A DNA stretch of 38,742 nt, taken from JAITWN01 sp034002745. Lineage in GTDB: Bacteria > Pseudomonadota > Gammaproteobacteria > SZUA-140. This document shows, in pieces, positions 34,131 through 38,742 of the stretch (position 1 is its first letter; the number at the start of each line of letters is the position of its first letter). The stretch lies in the NCBI GenBank assembly GCA_034002745.1, contig JAVEZY010000025.1:1-38742 (forward strand), in the 5' to 3' direction. The notes under the pieces are model-generated. The model saw only the letters and a list, made by a program, of their open reading frames with translations. It ran no database searches and had not been told where the DNA came from. Position numbers and translations under genes: made by a program.

Positions 34131-34816
34131 AGCTGCTCGCCATCGACACATCGACCATCGCCTGTTCGGTGGCGCTCTGCATCGACGGCGAAGCGATGGA
34201 ACGTTACGAGCTGGCACCGCAACGCCATGCCGATCTCGTGCTGCCGATGGCCGAGTCCCTGTTGTCCGAGAGCGGACTCGCACTTGCGGAACTCGATGCG
34301 ATCGCCTTCGCGCGCGGTCCCGGTGCATTCACCGGACTGCGCATCGCCGCCGCCGTGACGCAGGGCATGGCCTATGGCGCCGATCTGCCGGTGATCCCGG
34401 TTTCGACGCTCGCCGTGCTGGCGCAAGGTGTGATCTCGGATGGTCTTGCGGATCGCGTGCTCGCGGCGATGGATGCGCGCATGGGCGAGGTCTATTGGGG
34501 CGCCTTCGTGGCCGGCGCGGACGGACTGGCGGGTGTGGCCGGAGAGGAATGCGTCTGCCCGCCGGATCGGGTGCCAGCGGTGGAAGGCGGCGGCTGGTTC
34601 GCCGCCGGCGATGGCTGGGCTGCCTACCGCGCCGTGCTCGAGACGCGACTCCAGGTCGATCTCGTCGGGTGCGACGAGCAGCGTTATCCACGCGCACGGG
34701 ATGTGGCCCGTCTCGCGCGCGCGATCCATCAGCGCGGGGGAGCGCGTCCGGCCGCGGAGGCCTTGCCGGTGTACCTGCGCGACCGGGTCGCCAGCAAGCC
34801 GGCGCCGCGTCGATGA
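34127..34816 (+). CDS. tsaB: tRNA threonylcarbamoyladenosine synthesis protein TsaB
   Basis: This 229-residue protein partners TsaD and TsaE in making t6A37 on tRNAs that read ANN codons. The N-terminal ASKHA-fold pattern 'LLAIDTSTIACSVAL' and 'FARGPGAFTGLRIAAAVTQGMAYG' is diagnostic, and the ion- and ATP-binding residues of TsaD are absent as expected. The start is GTG, overlapping the helicase stop, with GAGGT 6 nt upstream. The helicase-tsaB adjacency is frequent in gammaproteobacteria, where yoaA lies next to yeaZ/tsaB. HIT follows after 43 bp. Confidence 0.94.
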   Translation: MKLLAIDTSTIACSVALCIDGEAMERYELAPQRHADLVLPMAESLLSESGLALAELDAIAFARGPGAFTGLRIAAAVTQGMAYGADLPVIPVSTLAVLAQGVISDGLADRVLAAMDARMGEVYWGAFVAGADGLAGVAGEECVCPPDRVPAVEGGGWFAAGDGWAAYRAVLETRLQVDLVGCDEQRYPRARDVARLARAIHQRGGARPAAEALPVYLRDRVASKPAPRR

Positions 34817-34859
34817 GCGCTGTGCATCCCTATCATCATCAAGCAGCAGGAGAGCAAAC

Positions 34860-35201
34860 ATGAGCGACTGCCTGTTCTGCCGCATGGCGAGCGGCGACAT
34901 CAAGCCCGATCTGGTCTACGAGGACGAAGAGATCATTGCGTTTCGTGACATCAACCCGCAGGCCCCGGTGCATTGCCTGGTGATTCCGCGCCGCCACATC
35001 GCCGCGCTGGATACGCTGGAGCCGGCGGACGCGGCGCTGCTCGGACGGATGTTTCTGGTCGCGAAACGACTGGCGGCGGAGCAGGGGCTTGCCGCCGGAT
35101 ATCGGACCGTCATCAATTGCCGCGAGGACGGCGGCCAGACGGTGTATCACCTGCATCTGCACGTGCTGGGCGGACGCGGCATGACCTGGCCCCCGGGCTG
35201 A
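34860..35201 (+). CDS. HIT-family purine nucleoside phosphoramidase (HinT-like)
   Basis: This 113-residue protein has the histidine triad HLHLHVLGGR near the C-terminus, and 'CLFCRMASGDIKPDLVYEDEEIIAFRDINPQAPVHCLVIPRRHI' at the N-terminus, both typical of HinT/PKCI-like proteins. These hydrolyse adenosine phosphoramidates and aminoacyl-adenylates. AGGAGAG (34848-34854) precedes the ATG. The longer open frame upstream lies inside tsaB and is not used. It ends the + strand set and faces the convergent CBS gene. Confidence 0.93.
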   Translation: MSDCLFCRMASGDIKPDLVYEDEEIIAFRDINPQAPVHCLVIPRRHIAALDTLEPADAALLGRMFLVAKRLAAEQGLAAGYRTVINCREDGGQTVYHLHLHVLGGRGMTWPPG

Positions 35202-35216
35202 TCCGGTGGCAGGGGA

Positions 35217-35240
35217 GCGGGCGGCGCGCATGCCGCCCGC
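35217..35240. terminator. GC-rich hairpin between convergent HIT and CBS genes (possible bidirectional terminator)
   Basis: A perfect 9-bp stem (GCGGGCGGC at 35217-35225 with GCCGCCCGC at 35232-35240) encloses a 6-nt loop, 16 nt after the HIT stop and 12 nt before the CBS stop. There is no T tract on either strand, so intrinsic termination is not certain. Its place between convergent genes supports a terminating or stabilising role. Confidence 0.5.
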
Positions 35241-35251
35241 CTGTCGCGGAA

Positions 35252-35710
35252 CTAGTGGAATCCCTGGTGCCGGCAGACTTCCTGCAGGGCGGGCACGAGC
35301 TGGCTGAAGCCGATGCCGCTGCTGTCGCCGTCGTGGCGTGCTTCGCAGATCGCATCGTCTATCGAAACCAGGCCTTCGATCCGTCCGTCATTGTCGAGCA
35401 CGAGCAGCCTCCGCACGCCGTTTTCTCCCATCTTTTTCAGCGCCTCTCCGGCGGTGGCGTTGCTCTGACAGGAGATCACCTCCCGGTCGCCGCAGACTTC
35501 CTGGGTCTTGATCTGCCAGAGCGGTTTGTGCTGCAGGGCCGAAGCCATCGCGATGTCGCGATCGGTGATGACGCCGAGCGCGCGACCGTCCTCGCTGACG
35601 ATGGGGATCGCTCCGCATGCGCTGTTCCACATCATGATGGCCGCCGATTCCAGGGTGTCATCGGGTCCGCAGGTCACCACTTCCTTCTCCATGATGCTGT
35701 CGATGTTCAT
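35252..35710 (-). CDS. CBS-domain pair protein
   Basis: This 152-residue protein consists of two CBS domains. CBS1 is about 1-65 ('MNIDSIMEKEVVTCGPDDTLESAAIMMWNSACGAIPIVSEDGRALGVITDRDIAMA') and CBS2 about 75-130 ('VISCQSNATAGEALKKMGENGVRRLLVLDNDGRIEGLVSIDDA'). Such stand-alone pairs dimerise and usually bind adenine nucleotides as energy sensors. The start at 35710 has AGGAGG 8 nt upstream on the minus strand; the frame stays open further upstream but without a ribosome-binding site. It is divergent from the bd-type oxidase operon, so a link with redox or energy state is possible but inferred. Confidence 0.88.
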   Translation of the reverse strand: MNIDSIMEKEVVTCGPDDTLESAAIMMWNSACGAIPIVSEDGRALGVITDRDIAMASALQHKPLWQIKTQEVCGDREVISCQSNATAGEALKKMGENGVRRLLVLDNDGRIEGLVSIDDAICEARHDGDSSGIGFSQLVPALQEVCRHQGFH

Positions 35711-35881
35711 TCCCTGAGCCTCCTGCTCCGTTGCTGAGCCTCTGTCTCCGTCGAGCCCGGCGAAGCGCCGTGCATCCCGATCAGGTCGCTCAAACTTAGC
35801 CCCTCCGGCGGCTCCCGGCAAGCGTATCGAGCAACCGATCAAGCATCGCCGCGCAGCGTCATCGGTGCTAGTGCGTATGTG

Positions 35882-35900
35882 ACCGAAGCGCGTTTTCGGT
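35882..35900. promoter_or_regulatory. Inverted repeat upstream of cydAB (possible operator or hairpin)
   Basis: ACCGAA (35882-35887) and TTCGGT (35895-35900) form a perfect dyad around 7 bp, with TGT and ACA flanking it at nearly symmetric distances. It lies 45 bp before the cydA ATG in the 235-bp gap shared with the CBS gene. No TTGAT-N4-ATCAA (FNR/ANR) site is seen in the gap; only a lone ATCAA half is present. The regulator is unknown. Confidence 0.4.
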
Positions 35901-35945
35901 TTACATGATGACTTCTTGCGCAGCGGACATGGAGGTAAGCAGCGC

Positions 35946-37289
35946 ATGGAAAACGCGGATGCACTGTTGCTGGCCAGAATCCAGTTCGGACTCAATATCG
36001 GTTTCCATATCCTGTTCGTCAGTATCACGCTTGCGCTGGCATGGGTGCTGGTCTATTTCCGCATCATGTACTCGCTTACCAACAAGGCGCGCTGGATCAC
36101 TTCGTTCAACCTGTGGACTCGGGTATTCGCGCTGACATTCGCGGTCGGTGTCGTCACCGGGATTGTCATGTCCTTTCAGTTCGGTACCAACTGGCCGGGT
36201 TACATGAAGTCCGTCGGCAACGTGGCCGGCCCGCTGCTGGCGTACGAGGTGCTGACCGCCTTCTTTCTCGAGGCGGCTTTCCTGGGCGTCATGCTGTTCG
36301 GACTGAATCGCGTACCCGGATGGGCGCACCTCGGCGCGACCGTGCTGGTGGCGGTGGGCACCACCCTGTCGGCGTTCTGGATTCTGGCGCTCAACTCGTG
36401 GATGCAGACGCCGGTGGGATACGGCTATGACGGCGACGAGATGGTGAGCCTGGGATGGATGGATGTGATCTTCAATCCGTCGTTCCCGTTGCGCCTCCTC
36501 CACATGCTGATGGCTTCTGGAGTCACCGCCGGTTTCGTCATCGCAGGCATGTCGGCGCTGCGGCTGCTGAGGGATCGCTATGACAAGGCGGCGTACGTCA
36601 GTTGGCGCACCGGGGCCATGATCGCCGCGTGGCTCGCCGCCGGCCAGATCCTGGTCGGCGACCTGCATGGTCTCAACACCCTCGAACATCAGCCGGCGAA
36701 GGTCGCAGCCATGGAGGGGCTATGGGAAACACAGACGCGCGCGCCGCTGTTGCTGTTTGCCATACCCAACCAGGAAGAGAGACGCAACGATCACGAGATC
36801 GCCATCCCCGGGTTCGGGAGTTGGATTCTGGCGCGTGATGTGGATGCCGAGATCCAGGGGCTCGATGCGTTCGGGGAAGACATCCCGCCGGTTGCCCCCG
36901 TGTTCTGGGCCTTTCGCGTGATGGTGGCACTCGGCCTGGTGATGATGGTCGTGGCGGCCTATGGCGTACTGCGTACGCGCCATGGACATCTGCCTTCGCG
37001 CTGCGTGCTGTGGGTGTTCGTGGGGATGACATTCTCCGGATGGGCCGCAGTGCTGTCCGGCTGGATGGTGACCGAGATCGGACGCCAGCCCTGGCTGGTG
37101 TACGGCATCCTGCGCACTGCGGACGCCGTGGGTCCGGTCGGGCCGGCGCGGCTCGGTGCCAGCCTGACGCTGTATGCAATGATCTACAGCCTGCTGCTGG
37201 TGTCCTACATCGTGGTGATGACGCATCTGGCGCGCCGTGGCCGCCGGCTGCGTCCGTTCACCGAGGAAGAAGGGTTGCCGGTGAAATGA
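35946..37289 (+). CDS. cydA: Cytochrome bd-type quinol oxidase subunit I, cyanide-insensitive (CioA) type
   Basis: This 447-residue inner-membrane subunit carries the hemes of a bd-family quinol oxidase, which reduces oxygen to water using quinol electrons. About nine membrane segments are present. Heme-ligand candidates are H21 ('IGFHILF'), H186 ('LLHMLMASG') and the methionine in 'FRVMVALG'. 'GLNTLEHQPAKVAAMEG' and the GRQPW box (379-383) are typical. The quinol loop is short and contains 'IAIPGFGSWILARDVDAEIQGLDAF', as in CioA-type enzymes rather than E. coli CydA. GGAGG (35931-35935) precedes the ATG. The stop overlaps the cydB ATG. Confidence 0.93.
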   Translation: MENADALLLARIQFGLNIGFHILFVSITLALAWVLVYFRIMYSLTNKARWITSFNLWTRVFALTFAVGVVTGIVMSFQFGTNWPGYMKSVGNVAGPLLAYEVLTAFFLEAAFLGVMLFGLNRVPGWAHLGATVLVAVGTTLSAFWILALNSWMQTPVGYGYDGDEMVSLGWMDVIFNPSFPLRLLHMLMASGVTAGFVIAGMSALRLLRDRYDKAAYVSWRTGAMIAAWLAAGQILVGDLHGLNTLEHQPAKVAAMEGLWETQTRAPLLLFAIPNQEERRNDHEIAIPGFGSWILARDVDAEIQGLDAFGEDIPPVAPVFWAFRVMVALGLVMMVVAAYGVLRTRHGHLPSRCVLWVFVGMTFSGWAAVLSGWMVTEIGRQPWLVYGILRTADAVGPVGPARLGASLTLYAMIYSLLLVSYIVVMTHLARRGRRLRPFTEEEGLPVK

Positions 37290-38278
37290 ACATCGACCTG
37301 CCGATCGTTTTTACGGTGCTGATGGGCGTGTCCATCCTTGCCTATGTGGTCCTCGACGGCTATGACCTCGGCGTCGGCATACTGTTGCCGTTCGCCACGA
37401 GCAGCGAGCAGAACGTTATGGTGTCGTCGATCGGGCCGTTCTGGGACGCGAATGAGACCTGGCTGGTGCTGGGCGTGGGCCTGCTGCTGGTCGCATTTCC
37501 GGTGGCCCATGGCGAGGTGCTGACGGCGCTCTACATGCCGGTGCTGATCATGTTGCTGGGACTGATCCTGCGCGGGGTGGCGTTCGAGATGCGGATCAAG
37601 GCGGTGGGCTGGCATCGGGAGCTGTGGAACTGGTTCTTCTGGGTCGGATCGGTGGTCGCGGCCCTGGCCCAGGGCGTGATGCTCGGCCTTTACATCACCG
37701 GCTTCTCGCACGGCATCGGCTACTACATCTTCGCCCTGGTGGTCGCGCTCGGCGTAGTAGGCGGCTATGTGCTGCTCGGCGCGACCTGGCTGATCGTGCG
37801 CGCCAGCGGGGACTTGCAGAAGAAGGCGCTGCGCTGGACTCGTCTCGGCCTGCTCGGGCTGGCCGTGGCGCTGGTACTGGTCACGCTGGGAACGATGCTG
37901 GAGAGCGCGACGATCCGCGAAAAATGGCTGGAGTTTCCGGCATTGCTGGCGATCATGCTGATCCCGATCGCGCTGGTGGTCGCTCTTGGCTGGGTGTGGC
38001 ATGCGGCGCAGCGTATCAGCGAAGGACTGCCCGAGAGCGAGTGGACGCCGTTCATCGGCACGGTGTCGATCTACGTGATCGCATTCCTGGGGCTGGTCTA
38101 CAGCATTTATCCCTACATCATCATTGATCGCATGACGATATGGGAGGCGGCGGCGCATCCATCCTCGCTCACCATAGTGCTCATCGGCGCGCTCATCGTG
38201 CTGCCCATGATCGTTATCTATTCCGGCTACGCCTACTACGTGTTCCGCGGCAAGGCGCAGGAGAAACTCTACGACTGA
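37286..38278 (+). CDS. cydB: Cytochrome bd-type quinol oxidase subunit II (CydB/CioB)
   Basis: This 330-residue membrane protein with about eight hydrophobic segments pairs with subunit I. The start 'MNIDLPIVFTVLMGVSILAYVVLDGYDLGVGILLPFA' and 'SIGPFWDANETWLVLGVGLLLVAFPVAHGEVLTALYMP' are family signatures. The longer frame opening at 37010 lies inside cydA and is not used. No cydX-like small gene follows, as is usual for the cyanide-insensitive type. The last 10 nt overlap a convergent small gene. Confidence 0.95.
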   Translation: MNIDLPIVFTVLMGVSILAYVVLDGYDLGVGILLPFATSSEQNVMVSSIGPFWDANETWLVLGVGLLLVAFPVAHGEVLTALYMPVLIMLLGLILRGVAFEMRIKAVGWHRELWNWFFWVGSVVAALAQGVMLGLYITGFSHGIGYYIFALVVALGVVGGYVLLGATWLIVRASGDLQKKALRWTRLGLLGLAVALVLVTLGTMLESATIREKWLEFPALLAIMLIPIALVVALGWVWHAAQRISEGLPESEWTPFIGTVSIYVIAFLGLVYSIYPYIIIDRMTIWEAAAHPSSLTIVLIGALIVLPMIVIYSGYAYYVFRGKAQEKLYD

Positions 38279-38565
38279 CCGGCGACGCGGGGGAACTTGA
38301 GGATGCGCGCTTCGGGCCGGGCGCTTGCGCCGGGCGGCTGTCCGCAGGGGACGGGGGTGTCGCCCGCGGGATCGCGCAGGTTGCCGATGCAGGAGACGAG
38401 GAACAGGCCGGAGACTAGCCGGTGCAGGGCGGCCCTGGCATCGGATTCCGCCGTATCGCTTCCTCCCGACCAGGTCCAGTCGAGGTGCACCCGTCCCGAG
38501 TCGGCATCGAGGATGCGCAAGTGCGCGGTGTCCTTCTCCAGCCACGCGTCTATCGTACAATTCAT
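38269..38565 (-). CDS. Small hypothetical protein, divergent from a Fur box
   Basis: This 98-residue protein starts 'MNCTIDAWLEKDTAHLRILDADSGRVHLDW' (two short beta-like runs), continues with 'ALHRLVSGLFLVSCIGNL' (a helix with a cysteine) and ends in a proline-rich tail. A strong GGGAGGT lies 5 nt before the ATG. It has no signal peptide and two cysteines (3 and 60). The Fur box 44 bp upstream of its start suggests iron-repressed expression. I do not recognise the family with confidence. It overlaps the 3' end of cydB by 10 nt in a convergent sense. Confidence 0.6.
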   Translation of the reverse strand: MNCTIDAWLEKDTAHLRILDADSGRVHLDWTWSGGSDTAESDARAALHRLVSGLFLVSCIGNLRDPAGDTPVPCGQPPGASARPEARILKFPRVAGQS

Positions 38566-38608
38566 CGCGGACCTCCCTGGCGTCTGTCCGGCGGGTGTGT
38601 CATGTAAA

Positions 38609-38623
38609 TGATAATGATTCGCA
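38609..38623. promoter_or_regulatory. Fur box between divergent genes
   Basis: TGATAAT-G-ATTCGCA matches the 7-1-7 Fur consensus TGATAAT-N-ATTATCA at 12 of 14 defined positions. The 9-base stretch GATAATGAT is perfect against the classic 19-bp box. It lies 44 bp from the minus gene and 42 bp from the + strand gene at 38665, so it could repress both when iron is plentiful. Confidence 0.75.
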
Positions 38624-38664
38624 ATTGAATGTCAATGCGGGTCGGCGCGTTGGGGGGAGGGAGA

Positions 38665-38742
38665 ATGCCGTTGACTGAACAGGGGTGGTGCGCCGCCGCG
38701 CATGCGGGCCTGGTGCTCGCCTTGCTGCCGTCCGCCGAGGCG
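38665..38742 (+). CDS. Start of a Fur-linked gene, probably exported (3' end outside window)
   Basis: Only the first 26 codons are in the window. GGGGGGAGGGAGA directly before the ATG is a strong ribosome-binding site. The hydrophobic stretch 'GLVLALLPSAEA' looks like the core and cleavage region of a signal peptide, though the N-terminus lacks a lysine or arginine. An in-frame ATG at 38635 would add one arginine-containing stretch. Next to a Fur box, an iron-uptake component such as a TonB-dependent receptor is possible, but the sequence does not show which. Confidence 0.45.
   Translation, partial: MPLTEQGWCAAAHAGLVLALLPSAEA

Noticed and set aside
35820..35850. GATCAA half-site in the cydA upstream region, considered as an FNR/ANR box
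   Set aside because: The opposite half TTGAT is missing at the required 4-bp spacing.

Overview
The window is GC-rich, densely coded DNA from a gammaproteobacterium with a Pseudomonas/Vibrio/Xanthomonas-type polar flagellum. The main markers are the FleQ/FleS/FleR regulators, FlhF and FlhG for polar placement and number, MotC/MotD-type stators, and sigma-54 promoter sequences in front of flagellar genes. The species cannot be named from the sequence alone.

Positions 1-27048 hold one long flagellar block, all on the + strand. It begins with the 3' part of fliD, then fliS, a fliT-like gene and an atypical PilZ gene. The regulators fleQ and fleS-fleR follow, then the basal-body and export genes fliE-F-G-H-I-J, fliK, fliL-M-N-O-P-Q-R and flhB. 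After these come flhA-flhF-flhG-fliA, motC-motD, a 57-residue conserved-looking small protein and a DUF2802-type membrane protein. Most neighbours overlap or are a few bases apart, so translation is probably coupled. Three strong sigma-54 (-24/-12) sites precede fleS, fliK and fliL. A TTGACA-type promoter precedes fleQ. This fits FleQ at the top of the hierarchy and sigma-54-dependent genes below it. The chemotaxis genes often found between fliA and motC in Pseudomonas-like clusters are absent here. Between fliK and fliL lies an array of GGGGTC(A/T)GACCCC palindromes in a 94-bp tandem repeat.

Positions 27006-31545 hold accessory genes. A minus-strand protein with degenerate receiver and GGDEF domains and an intact-looking EAL domain overlaps the 3' end of the DUF2802 gene by 43 nt. 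Next are a bitopic GYF-like/pentapeptide-repeat protein and a fusion of an aminoglycoside-phosphotransferase-like kinase with a P-loop kinase.

Positions 31672-35201 carry a tightly coupled set on the + strand: a protein of unknown function, a YoaA/DinG-type Fe-S helicase, tsaB (tRNA t6A synthesis) and a HIT-family hydrolase. A CBS-pair protein (minus) is then divergent from a cyanide-insensitive type bd quinol oxidase operon (cydA/cydB, cioAB-like). The right edge has a small minus-strand protein and the first codons of a + strand gene, separated by a good Fur box.

FleQ (with its c-di-GMP pocket residues), the PilZ protein and the EAL protein together suggest that cyclic-di-GMP controls this flagellum. 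No wholly new system is evident. The least explained items are the REP-like array, the unknown protein coupled to the helicase, the degenerate GGDEF-EAL protein, and the iron-regulated pair at the right edge.
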